Below are positions 35,983 to 47,149 of a stretch of 64,000 bases of DNA, piece by piece. The DNA comes from Massospora cicadina (taxonomy: Eukaryota > Entomophthoromycota > Entomophthoromycetes > Entomophthorales > Entomophthoraceae). The notes beneath the pieces were generated by a model, which had not been told where the DNA came from, made no database searches, and saw only the letters and a program-made list of their open reading frames with translations. The translations under genes and the position numbers were made by a program. The number at the start of each line of letters is the position of its first letter. The stretch's first letter is position 1. Location: contig JAKSZP010018527.1 of assembly GCA_022478985.1 (NCBI GenBank), positions 108,672-172,671 on the forward strand. The letters are read 5' to 3'.

Positions 35983-36855
35983 CTATACTGACTGATCTTT
36001 TGCCAACTTATGTTGAAGAATGTGACAAAAGTCTAAAATGTAATTGTTTCTCTTGCTATGGGTGTAGTATAATTCAGGTGTAGCTGACTTGAAGGGTGTA
36101 ACCACTAGCACTTGTGACTGAGGCTTGTTAGTATTAAAATGATTGGGCCCAGTAGGTTTAAGTAGATCGTCCAGAATCTCCAAAATAGCTTCTTTAATAT
36201 GGAGGAGAGACGTCCAGTTATACTTTACTGCTATAAGATAAAGTAAAATTATGGGCACATTTATAAGCGCCAAAACGAGGCAGTGATAGTGTCATCTAAA
36301 GTAAGACGTTTTCATGTGCTCAACATTTGAGCCCCAAGGTAAAAATGGTGAGCAAACTCAGTGGAGTTTTCTACCATATTAAGGCTTATACCCATAAAGG
36401 TTTGATTTTGGTTAGATAAAGTTAAGTCGCTCCCAAATTCCCAAAGCAGGGCAGCATTGGCGTCATGCCAATCCTGGAAATGCATTAGATGAGGTACCAT
36501 AATATTTTGAGCTATGCTACTAAGATAGTTAGTTAGGTGTTTGAGACGTTTAGTGTCAGTGGCTTCCTCCATAGCACTTTCATAACAAAATATGAAAGAG
36601 AAGATGCTCCCTTTGCTTGGGACGTTTTTCTCTTTGAACGACGGTTTGAACGTGCCACTGGGGGCATTAAAGCCAAACAATGTGAACTGACACTGTGTGG
36701 ACGTTTTCACCTAAAGAGGAACTTATATCTCTGGAAGTTTTGTAAGGGTGGAGGGCGTCCACTTTATTTTGTAAGGCATTAAAATCTTCAATTAATGAGT
36801 CTACCCAATCATGGGTGGCACAAAGGGCCGCTTTGGTAGCAACAAGAGGGGTCAA
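35983..36855 (-). pseudogene. TE-B gag, broken
   Basis: Three overlapping open stretches (36855-36667, 36710-36312, 36273-35983) follow the primer site. The middle one has SFIFCYESAMEEAT and SIAQNIMVPHLMHFQDWHDANAALLWEFG. The same strings occur, changed, in TE1 gag, which supports homology and a capsid-like role. Frameshifts separate the pieces. No zinc knuckle is evident. Confidence 0.7.
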
Positions 36856-37066
36856 ATACCAAATTACACTTTTTAGCTCTGTAGTCGCATCTTAAAGTTT
36901 GAGTTGGTGTTGCTCAAGGGCGAGAATTCTTTACTCATCCCATGCATCATAGCAAGTAAATTTACCAAGAGTTTAAGGCGTTCCTGATCTAAAAGGAGAT
37001 CTAACGCCAAATTTTTGTTGTTCGTTTTTTACTTATTATATATTTTTCACTGGGAACTTAGGGTGT

Positions 37067-37084
37067 ACCTGGCAAGGAGCACCA
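37067..37084 (-). promoter_or_regulatory. TE-B primer-binding site
   Basis: Minus strand TGGTGCTCCTTGCCAGGT, four bases inside the 5' LTR. One base differs from the TE-C site. Confidence 0.75.
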
Positions 37085-37088
37085 GTTT

Positions 37089-37657
37089 TATCAGGACCAC
37101 TGGGTTGATACCACGTATTTCTTAATTTTTGAAGCCAGGGGACCCAAAGCTCCTAGTGATGGAAAATACCATTTTGCTTTTCTTTAGTCAAAAAGTCTTT
37201 ACTCCAGATACTATGTCTGGAGTGGTAAATGCTAAGTATAATATTATCCCTAAGTTAATAGAGGTAGGTCAAAATTTTGACTTAAAAAAGCAAAAGAGAG
37301 TAACCATTATTTGATTAGAACTGAAATTATAAGGGATATCAGGGAAATGACCTGGTCCATTTCCAATAATGAAAGCTTTCATCTATAATTGTTACAAATT
37401 ATGGATTCTATAGCAATCTTAGTCATCTTAGTCACATAGGATTTTCTTGCCGCATAGATTGGGTTTGAACCCCAAAATTAGGGGGTTTAGGGTGAGTAAT
37501 ATGTGACCACATTAGTCGGGTATTTTACCCAATGCCAAGAGGGCTGGAAATTCATTGGGGATTATCCCCAATAATGGTTTCAGCTATTTTGATGGTTCAT
37601 ATTTGATACCTGTCATCTACCTCATCTGAATATCTAATTTGGTTAAATATCCTAACA
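37089..37657 (-). repeat. TE-B 5' LTR
   Basis: 569 bp. The outer end is CCTAACA at 37657 (minus strand TGTTAGGAT), followed by target-site copy GTGCG. The inner end is placed by alignment with the left LTR and by the primer site. Confidence 0.85.
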
Positions 37658-38100
37658 GTGCGCACAGTTCATAAATTACTGATCTACTATTGCAAGCTGC
37701 AGAAATTGACACAAAGACAAAAAAGAACCCATCAACACCTGCTCAATTTTAGCTTCAAATATGATTTTATAAAAAGTCCTTTTACATTTCTGGACATACT
37801 GAGAAAAGCGTGGCAATTGAGGCAAATACCATGGAAGAGGCCAAGTTAGTAATGTTACCTCCACCAAACAAATGCTGCCTGAGCCATCAGTGAAATCAGC
37901 AAACATCGCTGCCATCACAATCCCCACAAAACCCTCAATCCCACCCCCAATAACCACACCTGAGTCCTTTGAAAACGCCATGAGTCCCATGAAATAGGAC
38001 ACTCCTGAGGCAAGCCCAACAATCAGTGCTGATAGTCCCTCCTGGACATGGTACTGGATGCGCAATCAAAAACTTTTGAGGACAAGCTCTTGGGGACCAA
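37658..38100 (+). pseudogene. TE-A RNase H, C-terminal half, and linker
   Basis: The reading frame resumes directly after TE-B with TVHKLLIYYCKLQKL and RTHQHLLNFSFKYDFI, equivalent to the TDHxNLxYF, LTxRQ and FDFxI strings of chromovirus RNase H. The frame matches the one broken at 22648 once a single target-site copy is removed. The linker from about 37850 is Pro/Ser-rich, as expected between RNase H and integrase. Confidence 0.8.
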
Positions 38101-39033
38101 ATGCAGTCAGGGAAAAGCCCCTCAAGGTGGTACTCAAAAAAGGATAGGGTGATTTATTTTTGTGATCGCATATGGGTGCCCAAAAAATCTATGGCCCTGA
38201 GACATGAAGGAATATCATGACTCGCTAACAATGGGCACCCTGGAGGAAACAAGACTGCCAACCTGATAAAGAGAATATATGATTGTACTGGATTGACAAA
38301 AGATGTGCCAGCTTGTATAGAATTCTGCCTAACCTGTGCATGATCAAAATCTTACAGAAGTGGACGAAATGGTCTCTAACATCCACTGCAACAAGCAGCA
38401 GGACCATGGACATCAGTATCAGTCAGCTTCATAGTCAGTCTATCCACTTCAAAAGGTTTGGCATGATCATGATAGTTGTGAAAATAATTACTAAATACGG
38501 CTTGTTCATCCTATGCTTGACTACAACCACAGTGGAAGACATGGGCCACTTATTTATGACCCATATCTTCACCATGTTTGGGTTACCACAAGGGATAATT
38601 AGGTAGGGGATAACAGCTCATATTGAAATTCTGGGGTGCCCTTTACAAGACACTTCACATAAAACCATGGCGATTGTTGGCTTATCACCCCCAGTCTGAT
38701 GGACAAACTGAGAAAATTAACCTCCCTAGAGTAATATCTCCGGTGCTACGCCTCCACTGCTCAGATGCCTGGTCTGGATACCTGGCCTTAACTCAGTTCT
38801 CATGAAAAAATTCCCTGAACGCCTCTACTGAAATAACGCCACTGTATGCCAACTTAGGCTACAATCCAGAAATTACAATTGGGCCCCAAATTCACACAAA
38901 TTTTACTGCAGTAGATAACTTCACAACACACATCCAGAAAATACACCAGCAAGTGCAAAGGCAATTGACAAAAGCCTCCCAGGATGCCAAGTAATTCGCT
39001 GACTGAAAACGGAAAGCAGCGCCCAAATATCAG
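38101..39033 (+). pseudogene. TE-A integrase, broken
   Basis: The zinc-binding part is visible at about 38225-38345 (NNGHPGGNKTANLIKRIY, then FCLTC). The core follows: IVVKIITKYG (the first catalytic Asp of the VDRLTKYG motif is replaced by Lys), LFMTHIFTMFGLPQGI, and YHPQSDGQTEKIN at about 38680-38720, which keeps the Glu. A stop splits the core near 38605. The two changed or interrupted sites make it non-functional. Confidence 0.8.
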
Positions 39034-39549
39034 TTGAGCGACCTGGTGATGGTTGATATGAAAAAGCTTGACCTTAAGGTATCCTGCCACAAACTGGCCT
39101 GCAAAAGGGAAGGACCGTTCCCTATCAGAAAAGTCTTTAACAAAGGGTCTTTTTATGTGGATATTTCCCTGCACTTAAAAACCACAAGTCTTTCAATGCA
39201 TCAGCGCTGTCGCCATTCAAAGGGAAAAAAACCTGCAGAGATCAAACACTTGTTGTTAGAGGGAACGCTGATATTTGAGGCAGAGGAAATCTTGGATTCA
39301 AGGAAGATTAAACGGGGGACTAAATGCTTGTAGCGTGGAAAGGGTATCCCGCCTATGACAACATTTGGTTTCCAGCCTGTTATTGTACCAATTTTTAAGG
39401 ATCTAGTTATCTAGTTCCATGCACAAAATCATGCTAACCCGGCGCCTGCTGCTATGAAACCCTGACCCTTGCAGCCATTAATTTGCCCTTACCTCACAAA
39501 AACTATGTATGGTACGGGCTCTAGAGGGAGAAGTAGACCCTGTCTTTTT
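39034..39549 (+). pseudogene. TE-A integrase C terminus with chromodomain
   Basis: The segment from 39034 reads like the integrase tail (REGPFPIRKVFNKGSFYVDI, the GPF/Y-type module). From about 39270 a chromodomain is readable across a stop: FEAEEILDSRKIKRGTK, then GKGYPAYDNIW, equivalent to EVEEILDSR...WKGY...NTWEP. The second aromatic cage position (Trp of WKG) is altered. In chromoviruses this domain is thought to guide insertion to chromatin marked by histone methylation. Confidence 0.75.
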
Positions 39550-39561
39550 AGGAAAGGGTAA
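39550..39561 (+). promoter_or_regulatory. TE-A polypurine tract
   Basis: AGGAAAGGGTAA lies directly before the right LTR, where plus-strand DNA synthesis is primed. Confidence 0.6.
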
Positions 39562-40294
39562 TGTAATGGTTCCGTCTGCACTCAGAAAAATTTAATTGGT
39601 TGATTCACCACTTTCTATTGAAAAAGGGGGACCGTTTCTGAGCACTTCTATTAGAAAAATTAGCGTATTTAGGGCACACCCTTGACGAGTGGTGGGTTTC
39701 TTCTGAGGCCCTTATTTTAATTTTACAATAAGTCAAAGAATGGAAGGGGAGGATTTTGCAGGGAAGTTTGATTTTACTTAAGCCTATGTCACATAAAATT
39801 ACAACAATCTGCAATGAGGTCTGACCATAATTTGGAAGATTGAGACTGAAGTTCTGACAGAAACATCATCCCATAAATTGGTCCAACAATGATCACTTAA
39901 AGGAAAAGAAATTTTTTTAGGAAATTACTAGATATGTTAGTTTCTGGAACCCTGATGGAAGCAAAAAATTGGCAACAGGAACTGTGAGCCAAGGCGCCCA
40001 CAATGTTCAAGCCAAGCCATGAAGCAAAAGTCCTGGCGTTTCTAAGAAGATTTGTGTGAAACGTTGTAAGAAATGTTCCCAAGTACCACCCCTCACTTTC
40101 CTTCAACTATAAAAACCTAGTACTCTGATAATAGAGTTCTTGGTTATTTTGCACTATCCTCATTGACCTTTGATTTTGCCAAACTTACTTTAAAATTCTT
40201 GTAATTCTCAACTAGTCTAGCTACCCCTAAGGAACCAGCCAACCCAATGGAGGGTCTGCACTCATTTGTATCAGTAATGATGATGGCTGTCACA
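39562..40294 (+). repeat. TE-A 3' LTR, also serving as 5' LTR of a truncated second copy
   Basis: 733 bp, TGTAAT to TCACA, matching 18132-18866. It is preceded by the polypurine tract, and followed not by a target duplication but by another primer-binding site and gag start. Confidence 0.8.
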
Positions 40295-41029
40295 TTGGTT
40301 ATCTCAGATATTGCTTCTCTCAGCATGGGAACCCTTGAGAGTTGTACCCTACAAGTTTTTCAAGATTCCTCCACTCAGCAAAATGACTATTGAGAATCTC
40401 AAACCAAACAGAACGACCAGACGCTCAACTTAATCCATTCAAACTAAGAAGAAAACGGAATTGACAATTCAGCAGTCACATCTTGGTAGACACTGTTGGG
40501 ATTAAACCTGATGCAGCGGTTGCCACTCCTCAGTATCAAGTATATGCTAAAAAGATCAGGAGTACAGCTGAATGTAAACCAGGGAGGGCGGATCAATCCA
40601 TCACTTAATCTAATTTGCCCCAATCAGGGAGGAAACAGGAACAAAGATTTAGTGGACGCTAATCAAAGCAAAACAATGGGGATCAAACCCAATGAGACCA
40701 TTATTGCTATATGTTATCAAGTGCATATCCAACTGAGTCAGGAGTCCTACCTGAATGGAAAACACAAATGGACAGAACTACCCCCTTCCACCAACCCTGG
40801 AAGTTTGACCCTTATACTTGAAGCGTGGTCAAGATTACTCTCAGTGATCAGCTTATTGGTCAGAGCTGGGATGATGTTCATAGATCGATACTTTCTGCGC
40901 TTGTCCTCACATGGTTCTTATTCGCATATCATCATAATGGTGATGCCTTGCGGATGCTGGATTTTATTGTGGGTTCTGGAGTACCCCTATTGAAAGCCAA
41001 GTCTTTCTTTGGCACGTCAATTGTCTGAC
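40295..41029 (+). pseudogene. Truncated second TE-A internal region: primer site and gag 5' end
   Basis: It aligns with 18867-19600: the primer site (40296-40314), untranslated leader, gag ATG at 40383 and about 640 bp of gag. The match stops at about 41029 (TTGTCTGA). The arrangement LTR-internal-LTR-internal fragment suggests unequal recombination between two copies, or a tandem insertion later truncated. The gag part contains readable stretches such as GIKPNETIIAICYQVHIQLS, then shifts frame. Confidence 0.75.
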
Positions 41030-42152
41030 ACCTTCTTTTCTCTGCAATATAACACAACTCTTAATTAAGAAATGGGAGCCTAATATTATTGAGTCATTAA
41101 CATGATAGGACATGCCACGGGTAAAGTATTTTCATTCCTCAAATCACAATCATCCCTTCAGATGCATTGTTTCAATTTAGTTGTTTGCAGTTCTCTGTTT
41201 TTTAAGTTTTGTTATGAACATCAACAAGGCAAAATGAAAATTGCTAAAGTTAGATGACTCAATTTTAGAAATTGTGTTTCCACCATAGCCAACTCTATGT
41301 GGGTTGTTCAAGGGTTGGAAATGGAAACAACCTATCTATCTTAGCTCCAGATGGTGGGACACTTAATATGGCTTATCTGGTAGCTCTATAATGAAAAAAG
41401 TAATTTGTTTTGTACAGTATAGTGTCATTATATTGTAGTATCATTTGTACCACCACCAACCCAGTATGTTGAATATTAAAATAACAATATAACTAAAATA
41501 AAATGATGGAATTTATGTATTTATGATGTAGGCGGCAATAAACGTAATTGTTTTATTATTTTGTTGTTAGATAAATAATTAAAAGTCTTCTGGAGGTAGA
41601 AGTAATAGACATGGGTGAGGCAGTGAATACTTGCTAGTTTATAAGCATATAAATCATACCAGCAACTAATCACTAATCCAATGCTATAAATAAACTTTAG
41701 CTACAAAAACTTTATAGAGATGATACTTATACATATCTATAAAAAAGAAAATCAGTATTAGTCTACAACTAATCACCATGTATCCTTCTATCAGTTATAC
41801 TAATAATTTATGATGTTGTTTGACTAGATGATCAACCTATGCTTATAAATTCTGCATACAAAATGATAAAATATTGGGTTACCAGGATGTAAGTAAAACT
41901 TACCCATCCTGCTTAATGTTATATGACGTATCAAAACTGTAATTTAAACCTCACCCTTAATAAAATAAAGATCAATTACAAATTTAGAGAAGAAATTAAT
42001 AAAACTTTAGAGCTTATATTGCTAGTCAAGCGGAGTCATACTAACACATACTTTCAAGTATTTTAATATATCTACATCAAGGATTAATTAATATATTTAT
42101 GAAAATTCAAATTAGCAAAATTCAAATTTGGGTTTGACCACTAATAAGATAA
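41030..42152. other. AT-rich non-genic stretch between TE-A and TE-E
   Basis: No gene or recognisable repeat was found; stops occur in all frames. Confidence 0.5.
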
Positions 42153-42870
42153 TGCCATCAGCCCTATTAACACCAATACCCTATAGACCTCGCCTTTACC
42201 ATTGTCCTGCTATCTATATACTTTGTCAAATTGATCCCAATCAATCCACTGTCAGATATGTCACTAGTAATTTCCAACCCAACTTTAAGTTTAAATTTAG
42301 ATCTAATTCATACAATCCTAATTTTTGGCAGATCAAACTTTATCTGCTCGCTAAGTTTCTCAAATTTGTTCCATTCCCATCAATAGGAGTTTGAAAAAAT
42401 CAATCAATCAAATTTTTCTCAAGTATCACCAGTTGACTAATACCCTTAAGATGCTACTGAAGTTTAACAGACTAACCCAAGACGTGCCCAACCTTGGACG
42501 TACCATCATCAGGTTTCACAGAGCTTAATTTACTGGCTATCTTGGACCATAAGGAGGAAACTCTAGAAGATTTGGGAGCTGGAAAGTAAGCTGTCTGACT
42601 AGAGGTCAAGGTATAAATTGGGGCTGGCCCAGTATTAAAAGGTATATATGCGGCAATGCACATTCTACAGAATACCATTGATGATAAATCTCCAAGATGT
42701 AATAACCTACCAAGCCTATGTAAGATTTGGAGAATTTATCTCTAATAATGGCTTGTATCTTGTTAAGCTTTATGTTTCTTTAAAGGTACGTTGTCTTCAC
42801 ACAGTTGTACCTATTTGAAGTGCAAACATACCTGTTCCTATATTGCCCAGTTGTAGTTCCAATTGCAACA
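42153..42870 (+). repeat. TE-E 5' LTR
   Basis: From TGCCATCAGCCC to AATTGCAACA. Shared blocks with the 3' LTR include ATACCCTTAAGATGCTACTGA and CACACAGTTGTACCTATTTG. The start was chosen as the first TG aligned in both copies. Confidence 0.8.
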
Positions 42871-42873
42871 TCT

Positions 42874-42891
42874 TAATGCTCACTACAGGGA
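42874..42891 (+). promoter_or_regulatory. TE-E primer-binding site
   Basis: TAATGCTCACTACAGGGA. With TGG changed to TAA (two G-to-A changes), it matches the TGGTGCTCACTA class of TE1 and TE2. Confidence 0.6.
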
Positions 42892-42933
42892 TACTTTAAA
42901 TTCACCATAGAAGAAACCAAAGAACCAGCCATC

Positions 42934-45900
42934 ATGAGTCAAGATCTCAACTGCTTCACCATCAGCTTCAGGGACAAGTATCCTCCTCAACTCATGGACA
43001 CAGTGGACGCCCCACATGCGACCACTTATACCTCAGCAGTTTAGATGAGGAAGCAGATGCTCCTGCTAAGGAGCTCGTCCCCATAGGACCATTAACCTCT
43101 CAGTCAGTAGTTAAAATGGCCAGTATATCCACCAAACATGTCAAGGAGGTCATGAAATAGCTCTTCTGTGGATACTATCTCCACGCTGAAGTCATCAATT
43201 AAGAACACTTGGGGATGTTAAGAAGCTACAGAAATTAAGACTACCTACATGAAAGCTATCATTTACACCAGGAGATGTCATTTTGCACTAAAAAAAGAAG
43301 CTTGCTACTCAGGCACAGAAGACTGTAGTGATTTCCCAGTATATACATCCTTTGATATTCCAAATCATGCATATCCTCGCCTGGCAACACATCTAGAATA
43401 GTGGGATGGTAGAGTTATGGAAGCTTAATGATGGGACAATCAGCTACTGGTGGATTAATTGGAAAGCACCTTTTGAAAAGTTCACGTGGTTATCTTACAC
43501 AATCAACAATATACAGGCAAAGCCCATTGCTGAGTGGATGATCTTGATGACCAACTGAAATGCCAATCTGTCCCACATCATCAGCGAGTTTTTTGACAAG
43601 AGTGGGGCGTCATCTCAATGGATAGCTGATGTGACCCACTAATTCAGCCAGGTCAAGGATACCTGAAGGCAGAGGTATAGCGTTATGCCATAAAGGAGGC
43701 CGCCAGTTGAGAGGCCATGCCAAGACTGGTCAAACCATCCAAAAGTTGGTAGAAGAGCTGGACTGGAAGTTTTTCCACCTCTTAGAAGTGATGATCAATC
43801 ACCACAACTAAATTAATACTTAAACATAGCACCAATGCCAGTCAGACCAGACTCAGCAGCCTTGATGAGAGTCTGACCAACACCAGACAATTTTCACAAC
43901 AGAGTTTATAAATAAATCAGCTTAACTGCGAGGTCAAAGCCCATGTCCTGATAATCACACGCCTCACTGAGATAACCTCACTCTGAAAGTCTGATTACCA
44001 TGAAAGAACTAAAATTTTCAGAGGTCAAGCAATTCTTGTAGGATGAGTGCTAATACTCTTCTGACAGATAAGACCAGTTCTTGGATGAGGTCAAAGGTGT
44101 AATTTGTAGATGACAGCAGGGTCCTCCAACCCAAAAATTGAAGGAGATCTTCACCAATGTACATGATCCTAGTCTGATGGACCCAGAATCTGAAAGCAAT
44201 GGAGCATTCTTGGAGCAAAACATTCCAGTGGTTCTGACTTCCATACCTACTCCTGAAAAATCAACTCAAACCGCTATTCCAGAAAATCCTCTTGCGCTGC
44301 TCCAACTGTCCTGGACATCCATGATGAAACACCAGCACAACTGTCATAGTTAAATGACATAATTATGGGAGTGGATCATAAGGATAAAGATAATATGTGC
44401 AGTTCAGAGGAGTCAAGTTGGATTCCCTCCCTGACCTTAGATACACCGTAGATAAACTCTGGGTTAAGGCCAAGCAATCCCAGGTTAATTTCCAGGAATC
44501 ACGTTTGGGGTCCCAGACATTATACCAACAAGGTGAAAGTTTAGTATTATAGCTTAAATGATGGTAGTTCATTATGTTGTATTCCTTAATGTGGAATAAT
44601 TATTGGGTTTAAGTTTTCACATTAAAGTGTAATGATGATGGTTCATTATGCTTATTCTGAACATGGATTGATTTCGTTTATGAATTTTTCTACTGCAAAT
44701 AATGTTGAGGCTCAGTTATAATCAAAATCTTGAGGTTGTGCATATTTGATCTATAAAACTACCATCAGTGGTAGCCTCATTCTACTGGCCAGAATCATTT
44801 CTAAGTCCAACCAAGTGATCAAGGCCCAGTTTTATAGATTTCTTTAAATCAGTTTTTCCCTAACCAATCTCTCTGATGGTTTCTCCTTTTGTGTAAAGGA
44901 ATTTTGTTTATGTATATAATCATCTGCCTTATGTTAACTTTTGCTGAACTCATGGGTACCACCTTATGGCAGTATCCTGGATTTATTTTATAATCTCTGA
45001 AGGTGCAAGCACCATCATGGATGCTACATATTGCTTTTATCAATAGTCTTTACTTGAGGATTTAAAGACACACTCCACACAACACCTACGCTCATTGCTG
45101 GCTCATTTTTCTTGACCCGCTTAAATCTTTATTTCAAGAACCAGTGGTGCCGACTTACCAACCATGCCACAAAGCCTCAGTCAAGCATCGGAATATGCTA
45201 TCGGTTTCAGAGTCAGCCCATCAACTTGCCAAAGTTTGATAAGAAAGGGAAACATATAAAACTTCTTGTCATTATTTAAGATTAGCATGGATGGCGCGAG
45301 CAACAAGGCTAAACTAGTGATTCTATGAGCTTTCTTGACTTGAAGTTTCAGGAGTTGGTGATGGACAAGGTCAGTAAAACTGGAATGTCCTAATGAAATG
45401 ACAAGAACATAATCATAATAGAAATCAGCGAAGAGAAGATGATGATTACCAGAAATTCTTCTTTCATAACATCTTCATCAAAAGAATGAACAAAAATTTT
45501 GAGTTTGCTTATTAGTTCTACCTAGAGGCTAAAATGCTATATGGCGCGAAGGTCTTGAACAATTTATGATGTGCAGATTGCTTTATGGAACGACTGCAAC
45601 CCATATAAAGAGCTGTATTAAGCCATGCTTCCCACGTTAAATGACAGTATAATGTATCATAGATTGTAAATTACTTTCACCTTTGCGCTGTAACCTTTGA
45701 CGCACCCAATAAGGGGTATCATAATTGATGAGAGAACTAGAGCAAGACCCTTTAACGGATGCCAAAGAGAGCCTCCTGGCTACCATCAGACCCAGAAGAG
45801 CTGACATCTGCTATATCACATTCCACCAATGCGGGGTAAAAGGACACTATGCTAGCCAATCTCACTTAAAGGGCTTGAAATCCAAGGTGCATTATGTGGG

Positions 45901-46140
45901 AGCAGTTTACCAAAGGCCAGGGAAACGACTGGGTGGAGTAGAATTGCGATATTATACTTCTGATAGTTTCCAACATATCCCTAATACTAATTTTGACACC
46001 TCTACACCCTTGACCCCACCATCTGGCGTTGCTAACGATGTGCTAGAGGTCCCCACCCAATCCCATCAAGGGGACACTATAGTCCAAGCAGCTAAAGTAG
46101 TATTTAAACCCTACATACAGCAGTTAAAGCAGTATGACTA
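42934..46140 (+). pseudogene. TE-E gag with decayed zinc knuckle, broken
   Basis: ATG at 42934 opens MSQDLNCFTISFRDKYPPQL, which stops after about 36 codons. Scattered pieces continue for 2.8 kb. The last open stretch (45725-46141) contains CYITFHQCGVKGHYASQSHL, a CCHC knuckle in which spacing is stretched and the final Cys is Ser. It is followed by a Pro/Thr/Ser-rich tail. The knuckle would bind RNA in Gag. The gag region is unusually long, so an additional insertion or ORF could be hidden in it. Confidence 0.65.
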
Positions 46141-46319
46141 GCTAGTCACTTCTAGTGATGCCAAAAATTAGAAGGGGTTAACGTGGCTATCCCCCTTGGA
46201 GAGTTAAAGAGTAAAAGCCCCCTACTTTGCGGTAAATTACAGTACTACCTAAGTCAAGAAAAAAACTCAGTTTTCTATAATTAATACCACTTCTCTTAAT
46301 ATTCTGAGTGTACATAGAT

Positions 46320-46640
46320 TGATATTAGCATGGGCAAAGTTTGGGTCAGGGCTATAGTAGATAAGCATGGCGCCTATCAATATTGTAATAAAAAATTTGT
46401 CTAAAAATTGGGACTATCGCTAGATATCAACTATTGCAATGTATACGGGGCAATGGGATCCAACTTGGCTACTCACTAGGTTTCTACAGCGTGCTGCAAC
46501 TAAGGTTTGGCTCACTCATTATGTCAGCTCCCACAATCATCCTACTGAACACCCATTATAATATCCTCATTGGAACCTCCTTTTTAGGATGTACAGCTTC
46601 AAACCTGATTTTGAGGAGAATAATTTGGCAATCCTCATAA
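46320..46640 (+). pseudogene. TE-E aspartic protease
   Basis: The sequence near 46335-46420 reads VRAIVDKHGAYQYCNKKF, aligning with VxAIVDTGAxxNxxxxxF of retropepsins; the Thr-Gly step is disrupted to Lys-His-Gly. Downstream, HYNILIGTSFLG is the conserved distal motif. Confidence 0.7.
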
Positions 46641-47149
46641 AGAACCTTCTGATGTACTCTCAGAGAGGAGACCAGCAGGCTAGAAACAAGCTTTGCTATT
46701 TGTAAACTAGCCTTTAAAGATGGGATTATAACCATCAGTTACTAACAAAGGCATAGCAGCACTCACATTTACCACACCAGATTTTCAAGTTGGACAGCAT
46801 TTCGTTGAGGGCTGGCCACCATGTAACTATTCTTCTGGGCCACCAAGTCATAATGAAAATGAACATTGACCTGAAGATACCACTAAGTTAATATAGCGAA
46901 GTATTTGTGCCCTTCACCGCTCATACCAAGATCAACTTCACCAATAGGGCTTATCCTTCCAGATAGAGAGATTTGTTTAGTACTAGCTACCCTCTATCCA
47001 ACCTGATCCAGGTGAGACACGCCAAACCATTACGTTCCTTTATATTCAACTAATGAAGAATTTTAAGATGTACACAAGTTCAGAACACTAGACAAGTTTG
47101 GGTTGGATGAAGAAAATTGTGAGGCCGTCTATTCAGCCATACCTCACAA

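Larger units (their letters stand above)
22649..37657 (-). mobile_element. TE-B: Ty3/gypsy element nested in TE-A and itself split by TE-D and TE-C
   Basis: LTRs at 22649-23211 and 37089-37657; primer site at 37067-37084. Its genes read on the minus strand: gag and protease (right part), RT (33942-35360), RT-RNase H connection (30836-31024), RNase H (from 24817 leftwards) and integrase (about 23300-24330). TE-C interrupts it at the FLG...GYY motif and TE-D within RNase H. The flanking TE-A sequence is duplicated as GTGCA/GTGCG, a 5 bp target site with one change. The RT keeps YLDD, but stops are common throughout. Confidence 0.9.
18132..40294 (+). mobile_element. TE-A: Ty3/gypsy chromovirus relic, split by nested TE-B
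   Basis: Matching LTRs lie at 18132-18866 and 39562-40294. On the plus strand, gag, protease, RT and the first part of RNase H run to 22648. The element resumes at 37658 with the rest of RNase H, then integrase and a chromodomain-like C terminus, up to a polypurine tract at 39550-39561. The 15 kb between is TE-B. Removing TE-B with one target-site copy (GTGCA at 22644-22648, GTGCG at 37658-37662) restores a single RNase H reading frame across the junction, which is strong evidence for the nesting. All genes have stops or shifts. Confidence 0.9.

Noticed and set aside
18132..41029. Reading the LTR match as extending to 41029, giving a 1.4 kb LTR
   Set aside because: The shared part includes a primer site and a gag ATG, and the shorter 735/733 bp repeats have TGT...ACA ends, so a duplicated internal region explains it better.
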